Below, one piece after another: positions 45,464 to 55,143 of a DNA stretch of 64,000 nt (position 1 is its first letter; each line of letters begins with the position of its first letter). Made by a program: the position numbers and the translations under genes. The stretch spans positions 62,001 to 126,000 of the forward strand of contig NZ_CYGY02000011.1 of the NCBI RefSeq assembly GCF_900007165.1, in the 5' to 3' direction. Below the pieces are notes generated by a model. The model was not told where the DNA came from and searched no databases. It saw nothing but the letters and a program-made list of their open reading frames with translations. Origin of the DNA: Paraburkholderia piptadeniae (GTDB lineage: Bacteria > Pseudomonadota > Gammaproteobacteria > Burkholderiales > Burkholderiaceae).

Positions 45464-46414
45464 ATGAAACTGCATCAACTGACCACGCTCGCCGCAATCG
45501 CCGAAACGGGGAGCATCCGTGCCGCCGCGCGTCAGCTGGGCCTCTCGCCCGCTGCCGTGACCAAGTCGATGCGCGAACTCGAAGCCGATTTACGGACGCC
45601 GCTCGTGATTCGCGGCACATCGGGCGTCGCGTTCACCGAGTATGGGCGTGCGCTCGTCGTGCACGCGCGGCTCGTGCTCGGGCAACTGGCGCGCGCGGAA
45701 GCGGAACTGGAAGCGATGCGCGGCGCGGCCGCGGGCAAGCTGTCGGTCGGCGTGACGCCGTGGCTTGCACTGACGTTTCTGCCGGAGACGGTCAACCGCT
45801 TCAAGCAGAAGATGCCCGACGTGCAACTGGAATTCTTCGAAGGGTTATTGGCTGTCGTGCAACCGCGTCTGCGCGACGGCAGCCTCGACTTTTCGATCGG
45901 CCGCCCGCCGCCTGCGTCGCCGCAATCGGAGTTTCATAATGTGCCGCTTTTTTCGACGCATTCAGCTGTCGTCGCGCGGCGCGGGCATCCGCTTGCCGAG
46001 TGCCGTACGCTGCATGAACTGCAGGATGCTGAGTGGGTGTTGAACTGGGACCCGGCGAGCCGGGAGTCGATGGCCGACAATCTGTTCCGCAAGCGTGGGA
46101 TGAAAGTGCCCCATACGATTCATCTCGCGCATTCGTTCGCGATCGTGTTGGGTCTGCTTCAGCAGACCGATTTCCTCAGCATCTTTCCGTGGCCGCTCGT
46201 TGAAGTGAACATCGCGAAAGAAAATCTGCGCGCGTTGCCGTTGCGCGAGATCGTAGATGAGACGACCGTGAGCATCACGTCGCGGCGCGGCGTGCCCGTC
46301 AGTCCCGCAGGCGCCTGTTTTATCGAATGCCTGCGGGAAGTGATCGATGCGGGCGCGCGGTCGCAGGATGCCGACCGCCGCCGCCTGTTTCACTCGATTG
46401 AACTGCTGTTTTAG
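45464..46414 (+). CDS. LysR-type transcriptional regulator
   Basis: A 316-residue regulator starting MKLHQLTTLAAIAETGSIRAAARQLGLSPAAVTKSMRELEADLRTPL, the usual winged HTH with a long dimerisation helix, followed by a LysR substrate-binding domain (GKLSVGVTPWLALTFLPETVNRF). The frame is open upstream but the ATG at MKLHQL matches the family start. It is divergent from the M20/MHS genes and most likely controls them in response to the transported acyl-amino acid or its product. Confidence 0.92.
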   Translation: MKLHQLTTLAAIAETGSIRAAARQLGLSPAAVTKSMRELEADLRTPLVIRGTSGVAFTEYGRALVVHARLVLGQLARAEAELEAMRGAAAGKLSVGVTPWLALTFLPETVNRFKQKMPDVQLEFFEGLLAVVQPRLRDGSLDFSIGRPPPASPQSEFHNVPLFSTHSAVVARRGHPLAECRTLHELQDAEWVLNWDPASRESMADNLFRKRGMKVPHTIHLAHSFAIVLGLLQQTDFLSIFPWPLVEVNIAKENLRALPLREIVDETTVSITSRRGVPVSPAGACFIECLREVIDAGARSQDADRRRLFHSIELLF

Positions 46415-46536
46415 TTTTAGATACGGCACTTGGTCAGCGACCGTCGTCAGACATCAGCCTCAGTCAGGGCGATATACGTCAGCCCGACCTTGTCGCGAAG
46501 CAGTTACGCATGTGGTGCTCGGGGTCTGTGGCGACA
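46415..46536. other. Intergenic region after the LysR gene
   Basis: Nothing specific is seen; short spacer before the reverse hypothetical frame. Confidence 0.3.
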
Positions 46537-46764
46537 TTATGCATGCGAGAACGAGATCGCAGTAGCGGCGCCTTCGTGCTGCGCATCGGTCGTGATCCTA
46601 ACGTTTTCGATATCCCGCGCGACTGGCATGAGTACCTGCCAAAGGGCGGCGACCCTCATGCCGTGAAGATCCGCGCGCGAACGTTCAGACGTTGACGCAC
46701 GTTCATACGCGTAGCGACAGGCTTCGACGATCTGGCGGTCATCCTCCCGCCAGATCAGCGCCAT
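46537..46764 (-). CDS. Possible small hypothetical protein (75 aa)
   Basis: Starts MALIWREDDRQIVEACRYAYERAS and continues with protein-like helical sequence (GMRVAALWQVLMPVARDIENVRI). Composition is balanced, unlike nearby random frames. No clear ribosome-binding site and no known family. The forward-strand bases 46840-46941 also give a short open run (IALMAIDSEHGTVAFGGD) that might be a remnant of another gene. Confidence 0.38.
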   Translation of the reverse strand: MALIWREDDRQIVEACRYAYERASTSERSRADLHGMRVAALWQVLMPVARDIENVRITTDAQHEGAATAISFSHA

Positions 46765-46967
46765 CCGATTCGGCGAGCAGCGCAACGCGTCCTACACTTA
46801 AGTTGAACCGCGCAGGCTTGCACGTGGCTGCGCCACAAACAGGGTCAAACGCACATTGCGCTGATGGCCATCGATAGCGAGCATGGCACGGTCGCGTTCG
46901 GCGGCGACCGAGGAATTCGCATCGCCTCTGGATATGTCTAAAAGGCTAACCACCAAGGAGGCGGTTT

Positions 46968-47546
46968 ATGAACAGTAAGTTAGCCAACCCGGCGCCGCTC
47001 GGGCTAGCTGGGTTCGCATTCACCACATGGATGCTCAGCATGGTGAACGCCGGCTGGTTCGACAAGGATGCCTTGGGGCTCGTGCTGGCGCTAGCGTTCG
47101 CTTTCGGCGGCACGGCGCAGATGATCGCGGGCGTGCTCGAATTTCCGCGCGGCAATACGCTAGGCACGGTGGCGTTCCTCAGTTACGGCGCCTTCTGGTG
47201 GTCCTTTGCGCTGTTTGCCGGGTTCCTGGGCGCCAAGGTGCCTGAGTCTTTCATCGGATGGTATCTGTTTGTGTGGGGCGTCTTCACGTTCTACATGTGG
47301 ATCGGCTCACTGCACACGAGTACGTCTGTGCAACTGGTGTTTCTCTCGCTGTGGATCACTTTTCTGCTGTTGGCGGTCGGCGCATGGACAGGCATGAGCC
47401 TTGCCACGCAGGTCGGTGGCTATGCAGGCCTGGTTACCGCCCTACTGGCGTTCTATGCGTCCGCGGCGATGGTGATCAACGAAAGCTTCGGACACACCGT
47501 ACTTCCGACACACGACTGGGCACAAGCCCATCCGCAAGCGGCCTAG
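46968..47546 (+). CDS. Acetate uptake transporter (GPR1/FUN34/SatP family)
   Basis: A 192-residue protein with six membrane helices. The family signature NPAPLGLAGFAFTTWMLSMVNAGW at the N terminus, FAFGGTAQMIAGVLEFPRGNTLGTVAFLSYGAFWWSFAL and the C-terminal helix pattern identify a YaaH/SatP-type acetate-succinate channel. AAGGAGG lies seven bases before the ATG. The nearby acetyl-CoA-synthetase-like gene supports a role in acetate scavenging. Confidence 0.92.
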   Translation: MNSKLANPAPLGLAGFAFTTWMLSMVNAGWFDKDALGLVLALAFAFGGTAQMIAGVLEFPRGNTLGTVAFLSYGAFWWSFALFAGFLGAKVPESFIGWYLFVWGVFTFYMWIGSLHTSTSVQLVFLSLWITFLLLAVGAWTGMSLATQVGGYAGLVTALLAFYASAAMVINESFGHTVLPTHDWAQAHPQAA

Positions 47547-48088
47547 CCAATCGGTGAGGGTCGGCCGGCGTGGGTTAGGCGCGCCGGCCAGTGAGCGCTG
47601 CGGAACTTCATGGAGAAGTGGACCCTATCCGGGTATTGAGCCTTTCCGGTGCCTGCTAACCGCGGGCCGAGAAACGGACCGACTGCATCCGTTACGAGTC
47701 GACGTATCGTGATCGAATTGCAGGAGCACCTCGAACAGACTTCTGCCAGTCGATGTTTTGCGTTGCGGTCCTGTCGCGCCCTGCTCCGCGTCGATTCGCG
47801 GTTTGAATCGGCCTCCCGCCTGGAAATAGTCCCCAGCGGCGCAGCGAAGGGCTTCACTCACGGCGCCGAGGGTGGCTGCATCTGCCCGCGGGCTCTGGGT
47901 GCAACGACTGCGCGCGTCGCGCCGGAGCAGACCTATACTGAATCAGACGATCCTTTGACTGTCGCCTTCGCTGCTCCGCAACCGGCTCGATGCTCGACCG
48001 GTACAAAATTCGAATACGGCGCAGGGATGGTACCGAGGGACGTAGCGCGAAATCTTGGGCATCGGCTTCGCGCTGAGAGAGAAATAGA
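47547..48088. other. Intergenic region before uspA-like gene
   Basis: About 540 bases with no supported gene; frames on both strands have random Arg/Ser-rich composition. Confidence 0.45.
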
Positions 48089-48532
48089 ATGTTCAAGCAT
48101 CTGCTGGTGCCTACCGATGGATCAGCACTCTCCGATGAGGCTGTTCGCATGGCGGTTGACGTGGCGAAAGCCTTCGACGCGAAGATCACAGGCATTCACG
48201 TCATTCCGAAATTCCATCTGCTGACGTCCGACTCCGAAATGCTGGCCGACACGTCGACTGACCACGCCCGGCACGCGAGGAATCACGCTCAACAATATCT
48301 GGCTTTCGTCGAACAGGTCGCGACAGACGCCGCCGTCCTATGCGCAACGACCTGGGTCATGAACGACCACCCGTATCAGGCAATCATCAACGCCGCGCAG
48401 GAGCGGCATTGCGATCTGATTGTGATGGCGTCACACGGCCGGCGCGGCATGCAAGGACTCCTCATTGGCAGCGAAACGCAGAAGGTACTAACCCACAGCA
48501 AGATACCGGTGCTGGTATATCGGGGCCAGTGA
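48089..48532 (+). CDS. Universal stress protein (UspA family)
   Basis: A 147-residue protein with the typical opening MFKHLLVPTDGSALSDEAVRMAVDVAKAF, and the nucleotide-binding loop GRRGMQGLLIGSETQKVLTHSKIPVLVYR (G-2x-G-9x-G-S type), so it is of the ATP-binding kind. One domain only. It stands alone between the acetate transporter and the ACT gene on the opposite strand; a short GCCCC/GGGGC hairpin (48542-48554) follows. Confidence 0.94.
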   Translation: MFKHLLVPTDGSALSDEAVRMAVDVAKAFDAKITGIHVIPKFHLLTSDSEMLADTSTDHARHARNHAQQYLAFVEQVATDAAVLCATTWVMNDHPYQAIINAAQERHCDLIVMASHGRRGMQGLLIGSETQKVLTHSKIPVLVYRGQ

Positions 48533-48631
48533 GCAAGTTCTGCCCCGCGGGGGCGTGTCGCCTTCATTTTGTCCGAGCAATGCGACCGCATCTGGGCACA
48601 CCGTCGCCGTCCCGGCGGCGGCATAACGTCC

Positions 48632-49054
48632 CTATGCCTGCTGCAAAATCCCGATTGCGCGAACCGTATCGTCCAGCGTGTCCAGTGCCATGTAGGCGAC
48701 GAACTGCGTGCCCATGGTGGCAGCCGAAACGCCGCGGAGGTTGATTCCCCCTGCAGCCAGCTTCTGAGTCAGTTCTGCAATGATGCCCGGCCGGTCGGTG
48801 CCCATCACACGCACCGAGTGAAGACTCGGAGTGACGTTAAATCCCACTTGCGAGGCGGCACGGATTTCGCGGTCGTTCTGAAGCGGCGCGAGGAACACGA
48901 CTCCCTTCCCGGGCGTTTCCGGAGTTCGACGGGAGATGATGAATTGCAGGTCCGCTCCGGCATCTCGCAGCACACCGAGCACTTCGGCAAGACCGCCGGG
49001 TCTATCCTCGATGGTGGCCGCCCACACATCGACACGTTCAACGAGCAGGTCCAT
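48632..49054 (-). CDS. Double ACT-domain protein
   Basis: A 140-residue protein with two ACT units: VDVWAATIEDRPGGLAEVLGVLRDAGADLQFII and HSVRVMGTDRPGIIAELTQKLAAGGINLRGVSAATMG. No catalytic domain is attached, so it is a free-standing regulatory protein, probably binding an amino acid or small ligand. The ATG behind GGGAGAGG was chosen over a longer frame. It is divergent from the acetyl-CoA-synthetase-like gene and may be controlled together with it. Confidence 0.88.
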   Translation of the reverse strand: MDLLVERVDVWAATIEDRPGGLAEVLGVLRDAGADLQFIISRRTPETPGKGVVFLAPLQNDREIRAASQVGFNVTPSLHSVRVMGTDRPGIIAELTQKLAAGGINLRGVSAATMGTQFVAYMALDTLDDTVRAIGILQQA

Positions 49055-49327
49055 GGTGCCTCTCCCGTTTGATGAACCCCAATGAAAATCTAGTTCAGGG
49101 CTGACCGCCCGGCAAGCCAAACAGCGTCGTCGCGCTAACGCAATTGGCCGTCGGAAAGCAACTCTTTGGCGGGGAATACGTTGATTGGCATTACATCCGC
49201 CCTGGCCTTAAATTCGTTATGCAGCGCACGGACTGTCGCGCCTGGTGCCCAGACTCAAAAGACGCGCTGCCGCGAGTAGCGTGGGACACCTCGTGCCCCG
49301 GGCACCTGGGAGCAAGGAGGAATTGTC

Positions 49328-51388
49328 ATGCCACGAGACAAGTCATCGCGCCGCACTTCCGCAGAGCAACAAACAGCCGAGATTTCCGAGGCGCAAATCG
49401 CCGTGCACTGGCCTGAAGAGGATTATTTCCTGCCGCCCGCCTCGTTCATCGCCCGAGCCAATCTGACAGACGCGGAAGTGTTCGCACGCTTCTCTCTCGA
49501 CAAATTCCCCGAGTGCTTCAAGGAGTTCGCGGACCTTCTCGACTGGTACAAGTACTGGGAGACGATGTTCGATGCAAGCAATCCTCCGTTCTGGCGCTGG
49601 TTCGTCGGTGGCCGGCTCAATGCCTGCTACAACTGCGTGGATCGCCACCTTGCCGCCTACCGTAACAAGACCGCGATCCATTTCGTGCCCGAGCCCGAGG
49701 ACGAGACGGTCCAGCATGTCACCTACCAGGAGCTTTTTGTCCGTGTAAGCGAGTTCGCGGCGATGCTACGCGACTCATTCGGCCTGAAAGCCGGTGACCG
49801 GGTCACTCTCCACATGCCTATGGTGGCGGAATTGCCCATCACGATGCTCGCTTGCGCCCGACTCGGGGTGATTCACTCGCAGGTATTTAGCGGCTTCAGC
49901 GGCGCGGCCTGCGCCGACCGCATCCTGGATTCCGAAAGCCGTCTGCTGATTACGATGGACGCTTACTGGCGCGGCGGCAAGCTGATCGATCACAAGGAAA
50001 AAGCCGACATCGCGTTCGCCGAAGCTGCCGGGAAGGGTCACAAGGCCGAGAAGGTTCTGATCTGGCAGCGGTATCCGGGCAAGTATTCGAGTCCGACAAA
50101 GCTCGTGGATGAACGCGACGTCATCGTCAATGACGCCCTCAAGGCGTTCCGCGGCAAACGTGTCGAGCCCGTGCAGATGCTGGCCGAGGCACCGCTATTC
50201 CTCATGTATTCGAGCGGCACCACCGGGCGCCCCAAGGGATGCCAACACTCCATTGGAGGCTATCTCGCCTACGTCGCCTGGACATCGAAATACATCCAGG
50301 ACATTCACCCCGAAGACGTCTACTGGTGCATGGCCGACATCGGCTGGATCACCGGCCATTCGTACATCGTCTACGGCCCGCTCGCGCTCGGGGCCTCGTC
50401 GGTCGTCTACGAAGGCGTGCCGGTGTACCCCGACGCCGGGCGCCCTTGGAGAATTGCCGAAAACCTCGGCGTCAACATCTTCCACACGTCGCCGACGGCA
50501 ATCCGGGCGCTGCGGCGCAGCGGACCGGACGAACCGGCGAAGTACAGCTATCACTTCAAGCACATGACGACTGTGGGCGAACCCATCGAGCCTGAAGTCT
50601 GGAAGTGGTATCACCAGTCTGTCGGCAAGGGTGAGGCCGTGATTGTCGACACGTGGTGGCAAACGGAAACGGGCGGGTTCCTTTGCAGCACCGTGCCGGC
50701 GTTGCACAAGATGAAGCCCGGCAGTACCGGCCCGGGGATACCCGGCATTCATCCGGTGATTTACGACGACGACGGTAACGAGCTTGCGCGCGGTTGCGGC
50801 AAGGCCGGCAATATCTGCATCCTCAATCCGTGGCCCGGCGCATTTCAGACCATCTGGAAGGCCCCGGAGCGCTACGTGAAAACGTACTATGCCCGCTACT
50901 GCCGGAATCCCAAGAGTAAGGACTGGCGCGACTGGCCCTACATGGCGGGAGACGGTGCCGTCGACGCTGCGGACGGCTACTTCCGGATTCTCGGGCGCAT
51001 CGACGACGTGATCAACGTCGCCGGCCATCGCCTCGGTACCAAGGAAATCGAGTCAGCCGCCCTGCTTGTCCCCGATGTCGTCGAAGCGGCTGTCGTGCCC
51101 GTCGCCGACGAGATCAAGGGCAAAGTGCCCGAACTGTATGTTTCGTTAAGGCCGGGGGTGGAAGCTTCGGAGGATCTTGCAAAGCAGGTCACAAACTCGG
51201 TGGTCGGCCAGATCGGTGCCATCGCGAAGCCGCACCGGGTGCTGATCGTTCCAGACATGCCCAAGACCCGGTCAGGCAAGATCATGCGGCGCGTGCTCGC
51301 GGCACTTTCGAACCATCAGGACCCAGGAGACGTATCCACGCTGGCCAACCCCGAGGTCGTTGACAGTCTGCGGGCGCTCGTGAAGTAA
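49328..51388 (+). CDS. Acetyl-CoA synthetase-like AMP-forming ligase
   Basis: A 686-residue ANL-superfamily enzyme, somewhat longer than standard AcsA (about 650) because of an N-terminal extension. It has the ATP-binding motif LFLMYSSGTTGRPKG, the DTWWQTETGG core, the hinge GRIDDVINVAGHRLGTKEIE and the C-terminal TRSGKIMRR with the catalytic, acetylation-sensitive Lys. AAGGAGG precedes the ATG. The substrate is probably acetate or propionate; the SatP-type transporter 2 kb upstream favours acetate. The N-terminal region differs enough from AcsA that another short acid is possible. Confidence 0.88.
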   Translation: MPRDKSSRRTSAEQQTAEISEAQIAVHWPEEDYFLPPASFIARANLTDAEVFARFSLDKFPECFKEFADLLDWYKYWETMFDASNPPFWRWFVGGRLNACYNCVDRHLAAYRNKTAIHFVPEPEDETVQHVTYQELFVRVSEFAAMLRDSFGLKAGDRVTLHMPMVAELPITMLACARLGVIHSQVFSGFSGAACADRILDSESRLLITMDAYWRGGKLIDHKEKADIAFAEAAGKGHKAEKVLIWQRYPGKYSSPTKLVDERDVIVNDALKAFRGKRVEPVQMLAEAPLFLMYSSGTTGRPKGCQHSIGGYLAYVAWTSKYIQDIHPEDVYWCMADIGWITGHSYIVYGPLALGASSVVYEGVPVYPDAGRPWRIAENLGVNIFHTSPTAIRALRRSGPDEPAKYSYHFKHMTTVGEPIEPEVWKWYHQSVGKGEAVIVDTWWQTETGGFLCSTVPALHKMKPGSTGPGIPGIHPVIYDDDGNELARGCGKAGNICILNPWPGAFQTIWKAPERYVKTYYARYCRNPKSKDWRDWPYMAGDGAVDAADGYFRILGRIDDVINVAGHRLGTKEIESAALLVPDVVEAAVVPVADEIKGKVPELYVSLRPGVEASEDLAKQVTNSVVGQIGAIAKPHRVLIVPDMPKTRSGKIMRRVLAALSNHQDPGDVSTLANPEVVDSLRALVK

Positions 51389-51425
51389 CCCGGGGCTACG
51401 TCCAAAATCCTGCAACTGAAAATCT

Positions 51426-51456
51426 CTGTGAAGCCCGCGCAAGCTGGGCTTCACAG
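51426..51456. terminator. Long symmetrical hairpin after the acetyl-CoA synthetase-like gene
   Basis: Eleven-base perfect arms (CTGTGAAGCCC and GGGCTTCACAG) enclose a nine-base loop containing GCAA. It starts 38 bases after the stop. There is no T-run on the forward strand; it may be a Rho-assisted or bidirectional transcript end. Confidence 0.6.
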
Positions 51457-52091
51457 GGGGTATGAGGGTGATCAAGATAGAATCTTTGATGATCACGCAG
51501 CGCCAAGAATGTGCCTTGCGAGCCGTCGACTTGGTGTCGCATACGCAGTTGAAGTTGCTTCGCAGTCTCGGCGGATCAATAGACCCTCGCGTCCCACAGT
51601 TGTAGAGCGACACAATCAGGAAACGGTAAAGCCCGTCATCGCGCGGCGGCTCCGCCATCAGGGCCAAGCCAACCACGAACGAATCCCAGTCGGAACACGG
51701 CGACACGACCACCTTGGCGATTCGGCCGCCGCAGCATCGGCCTGCGCGCCTTTCTTCGCGCAACCAGAAAAATCAACGGCTAAAGCGATGCTTACCCACC
51801 GGCTCTGCAATCTGCCGCACGTGCTTATCGAGGCCGGCGCCGGCGTCGAGCAGCATCGTCGTGCCGTCGATCCCGCAGAAGAGCCGCGTCCTCGGCAGCG
51901 GTGAGCGTTCGTGCTCGCGACGTGCGATTGCGTTGAAGTGGGGTCGGGAAGCGCCTGTCACGGTGCTTGAAAACAGTCATCCGCAGGCGCGTGCGTACTG
52001 CCAACAGACTTTCACATCGGGCAAGCATCGCATCGTTCGCACCCGACGCCGCGGGATACGGTTCTCGACAGATTCTCCGCCTCGGCGGTCA
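51457..52091. other. Intergenic region
   Basis: About 630 bases with no supported gene. Frames on both strands are of random composition and no family could be recognised. Confidence 0.45.
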
Positions 52092-52925
52092 TCAGCCGTC
52101 CGTCGAAACGGTGATAGCCTCCCACGCACCGATTTCCACGTTCAATGCCGACAACTTGTCTCGAACGAGCCCGAGTGCGTCGCTACCGAGCAAAAGATGC
52201 GTGGGCGGATGATCCGCTGCAATGGCGGCCAGCATTGCGCGCGCCGCTTTCCGGGGATCTCCCGTTTGCTTGCCGCTTTTTTCCTCGCGGGCCTGGCGAA
52301 TGGGATTGAAAATATCGTCGTAATCCGAAATCGAGCGGGGGGTCCGCGTCATCGAACGACCGGCCCAGTCAGTGCGAAATGAGCCCGGCGCCACGGCCGT
52401 CACGGCAATACCGAAGGGCTTGACCTCTTTGCCTAGCGCCTCGGAGATGCCCTCCAACGCAAACTTGCTCCCGCAGTAATAAGCGATTCCCGGCATCGTA
52501 ATGTAGCCGCCCATCGATGTGATATTCAGAATGTGGCCGCGGCGGCGCTCACGCATGAACGGCAGGACGGCCTTCATCATGGCGACCGCACCAAATACAT
52601 TCACATCGAACTGTCGGCGCATTTCCGGGAGCGGCGATTCCTCCATGATGCCCTCGTGGCCGTAGCCGGCATTGTTGACCAGCACATCGATTGGTCCGAC
52701 GCCAGCCTCGATTTCCGCCACGACGCTGTCGATCGCGTCGAAGTCGGTCACGTCGAGCACACGTCCCCAAGCGGCATTCGCGGATAAGGACTCGAATTCA
52801 TCCTTTGCCTGGGCACTTCTCACCGTACCGACGACCTTGTGACCCACCGCCAGCGCTTCCTGTGCGAGCGCGCGGCCAAAGCCGCTGCTAACGCCGGTGA
52901 TGAGCAGAGTTTTGCTGGATGCCAT
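52092..52925 (-). CDS. Short-chain dehydrogenase/reductase
   Basis: A 277-residue classical SDR. The cofactor motif TGVSSGFG, LDVTDF, NNAGYG and the catalytic Tyr-Lys in AYYCGSKFAL with Ser in ITSMGG are all present. The C-terminal part after APGSFRTDWAGRSM is family-typical. GGGAGAAG precedes the ATG. Probably NADPH-dependent, substrate unknown. It is divergent from an AraC-type regulator 94 bases away, which likely controls it. Confidence 0.92.
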   Translation of the reverse strand: MASSKTLLITGVSSGFGRALAQEALAVGHKVVGTVRSAQAKDEFESLSANAAWGRVLDVTDFDAIDSVVAEIEAGVGPIDVLVNNAGYGHEGIMEESPLPEMRRQFDVNVFGAVAMMKAVLPFMRERRRGHILNITSMGGYITMPGIAYYCGSKFALEGISEALGKEVKPFGIAVTAVAPGSFRTDWAGRSMTRTPRSISDYDDIFNPIRQAREEKSGKQTGDPRKAARAMLAAIAADHPPTHLLLGSDALGLVRDKLSALNVEIGAWEAITVSTDG

Positions 52926-53019
52926 TAAAGCTTCTCCCGAATGTCGATTGGAGAGTGCATGCTAATCTGACGAACAAGGTAACTTAAGCCGAATTCCGCT
53001 AATTTTCTTGCATAAAACT

Positions 53020-53991
53020 ATGAACACGATACGTGCTTCGACCCAGCATCCAGCTCTATCCTCTCGAAGCCAGAAACGCATGGTCGCCCTGCTACGCGCG
53101 TTGGCGCCCGACGAGGGCTACAACCTGACGGCACTACCGAGCGTCCGTATCTTGCGGTCGAACCGGGCGCTATCGCGCACGCCCGTTCTGTACGACCCCG
53201 GTATCGTGATCGTCTGCCAGGGCCGCAAACGAGGTTATTTCGGCGACCAGCTCTACCTGTACGACGAGCGTCACTACCTGGCCGTGTCCGTGCCTGTGCC
53301 GTTCAGCATGGAGACCGACGCAACCGAGGAGCGCCCGCTGCTCGCGCTGTATCTGCACCTCGATTTCGCGTTGGCCGCCGAACTTGCGGAGCGGATCGAC
53401 CGCGAAGGCGTGGCGGAGCGCGCACCAGCACCTCAGAGCATGATGTCGACGCCGATGGATGACGCGATGCAAGCGTCCGTGCTGCGCTTCCTCGAGGCAA
53501 TGCATCGGCCACTCGAAGCTGCTGTGTTGGGCGCCGGACTGCTGCGTGAACTGTATTTCCGGGTAGTCACGGGAGCCCAGGGAAGCTCGTTGCGCGAGGC
53601 TTTGGCGATGCGAGGACAGTTCGGCCAGATAGGCCGCTCACTTCGTCTGATTCATGCAAGCTATGCGCAGCCCCTCGACGTAAGGCAACTGGCCGACGAA
53701 GCGGGCATGAGCATTCCGAGTTTCCATAGCCACTTCAAGGCAATTACGCAGGTGTCGCCGATGCAATACGTGAAGTCGACGCGACTTCATCAGGCTCGCC
53801 TGTTAATGGTGCGCAAGGCGCTGACTGCGGAGGCGGCGGGACACGCTGTGGGTTACGCGAGCCCGTCCCAGTTCAGCAGGGAATTCAGGCGTTTGTTTGG
53901 CTTGACGCCGGCCGCGGAGGCTAAGCGTATGCGCGAGAGCTTCGCGATCCCGGCCGTATTCGCTGATGCGGCTTATGTCTCGTCGCACTGA
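53020..53991 (+). CDS. AraC-family transcriptional regulator
   Basis: A 323-residue regulator. The N-terminal AraC_N cupin-like domain (LPSVRILRSNRALSRTPVLYDPGIVIVCQG) is followed by two C-terminal HTH motifs (LDVRQLADEAGMSIPSFHSHFKAITQVSPMQYVKSTRLHQAR, and the region ending YASPSQFSREFRRLFGLTPAAEAKRMRE). The ATG was chosen over a TTG four codons earlier. It faces the short-chain dehydrogenase gene; such AraC_N/SDR pairs are common and usually the regulator activates the dehydrogenase. Confidence 0.92.
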   Translation: MNTIRASTQHPALSSRSQKRMVALLRALAPDEGYNLTALPSVRILRSNRALSRTPVLYDPGIVIVCQGRKRGYFGDQLYLYDERHYLAVSVPVPFSMETDATEERPLLALYLHLDFALAAELAERIDREGVAERAPAPQSMMSTPMDDAMQASVLRFLEAMHRPLEAAVLGAGLLRELYFRVVTGAQGSSLREALAMRGQFGQIGRSLRLIHASYAQPLDVRQLADEAGMSIPSFHSHFKAITQVSPMQYVKSTRLHQARLLMVRKALTAEAAGHAVGYASPSQFSREFRRLFGLTPAAEAKRMRESFAIPAVFADAAYVSSH

Positions 53992-54077
53992 ATTGTGCGC
54001 GGTTCGGCGTGGATCGCGCCCGTTTCCCACGCCGACATAGGCTTCCGGATGAACCTCGGCAGCCCACCCAGTTCTGA

Positions 54078-54554
54078 CTAACGCTGCGGAGGCCGTGGGT
54101 CGACGGGAATCGTGCCGTCGGCACGGCCGAGAAAGTACCGGTAAATATCGTCAATGTGCTCAGCGATCAAGGGATTGCCGCGATATGCGGGCATTCCGCG
54201 CGACGGCTCACCGTCAAGCACCATCCGGCCAAACATCTCGCGGCTCTGCGTGCGCGCGTACTCGACAATCGACGGTGCCGCTAGCCCCTCATAGTCCTTG
54301 CCATGACAGCGGGCGCAATCGACGGCGCGCAGAGTACGCCAGGCGCTGACGATGGCGTCATCGGTCAATCGGGAAGCTGTACGCCCGGTGTCCGCATCGC
54401 CCCGGGCCGGTATTGCAAACGCAATCACGACTACGACTGCAAGCGCGCAGCACCTTGGCGCGATCGCCGACATCGCCGACATTTTTCGACTGTGCTGCGC
54501 GGCGAGCCGGTGCATGTCATCGCTGGCGAGCGTATGTTCGGGGTGCGCGCGCAT
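54078..54554 (-). CDS. Single-heme c-type cytochrome
   Basis: A protein of up to 158 residues with a signal helix (CCALAVVVVIAFAIPARGDA), one heme-attachment site CARCH and a possible Met ligand in MPAYRGNP, then an HIDDIYRYFLGRADG helix. The ATG directly after the TGA of the upstream gene (TGAATG) was kept; an internal ATG at 54482 would give a more usual signal peptide. It is a periplasmic electron carrier, translationally coupled to the exported protein gene before it. Confidence 0.82.
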   Translation of the reverse strand: MRAHPEHTLASDDMHRLAAQHSRKMSAMSAIAPRCCALAVVVVIAFAIPARGDADTGRTASRLTDDAIVSAWRTLRAVDCARCHGKDYEGLAAPSIVEYARTQSREMFGRMVLDGEPSRGMPAYRGNPLIAEHIDDIYRYFLGRADGTIPVDPRPPQR

Positions 54555-54986
54555 TCAATGGTAAGTCGTCGTAGACGACTGCAGCTTTGTCAACACGCCG
54601 TTTTTGAACCGGAACCAGCCCTGCGAGCTTTGCATCACCACTTCATCGCCTTGCCAGAACACGCGCTTGACCGTCATGCGCTTGCCCGAGCGCTGCACAA
54701 GCGGCGGATGGTGGCGAAAGTCGTACAGCACGGGGCCGGAATCGGTTTGTACAAGCGTGCGCGTGACGGCGTGATCTACGTTGCCGACGTCATCGAAATG
54801 CGTGAGCGTGTTCGCGTCGAAGCGATCGAAAACTTCCTTGTCGAGCATCCCGACGAAATCGCGGTCGACGCGCGCGAATTGCAGTTCGCCCGAAGGCGTG
54901 GCGAGCGGGCCGGGCGCGTTGCTTTGCGCACGAGCGCAAGTCACGAAACACGTGGCTGCGAGCGCAGCGAAGAACAGTCGTCTCAT
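54555..54986 (-). CDS. Exported hypothetical protein
   Basis: A 143-residue protein starting MRRLFFAALAATCFVTCARAQ, a clear signal peptide, with AAGGAAA close upstream. The mature part (FDANTLTHFDDVGNVDHAVTRTLVQT, VLYDFRHHPPLVQRSGKRMTVKRVFWQGDEVVM) has no known domain but is coherent. Its stop touches the cytochrome start, so the two proteins likely work together in the periplasm. Confidence 0.78.
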   Translation of the reverse strand: MRRLFFAALAATCFVTCARAQSNAPGPLATPSGELQFARVDRDFVGMLDKEVFDRFDANTLTHFDDVGNVDHAVTRTLVQTDSGPVLYDFRHHPPLVQRSGKRMTVKRVFWQGDEVVMQSSQGWFRFKNGVLTKLQSSTTTYH

Positions 54987-55143
54987 GTTTTCCTTTAGAT
55001 CTAGCCGGAAAGTGGGCGATGGAAACAGCCAGAACCCCGGGGTACTTCTGCCCAATTGCACATTGCAGTCCAACTTATCCCGCAGGTTCTGCGGGATACT
55101 TTACGTCAGGCCTCGCGCAGGCCCATACACTTCAGGGGAACTC

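Noticed and set aside
46884..46905. Sigma-54 promoter candidate (TGGCACG) upstream of the SatP-type gene
   Set aside because: The -12 element at the required distance reads CGTTC instead of TTGC, so the match fails.
51428..52382. Possible transposase or other gene remnants after the acetyl-CoA synthetase-like gene
   Set aside because: Translations on both strands showed no transposase motif (no DDE region, no terminal inverted repeats).
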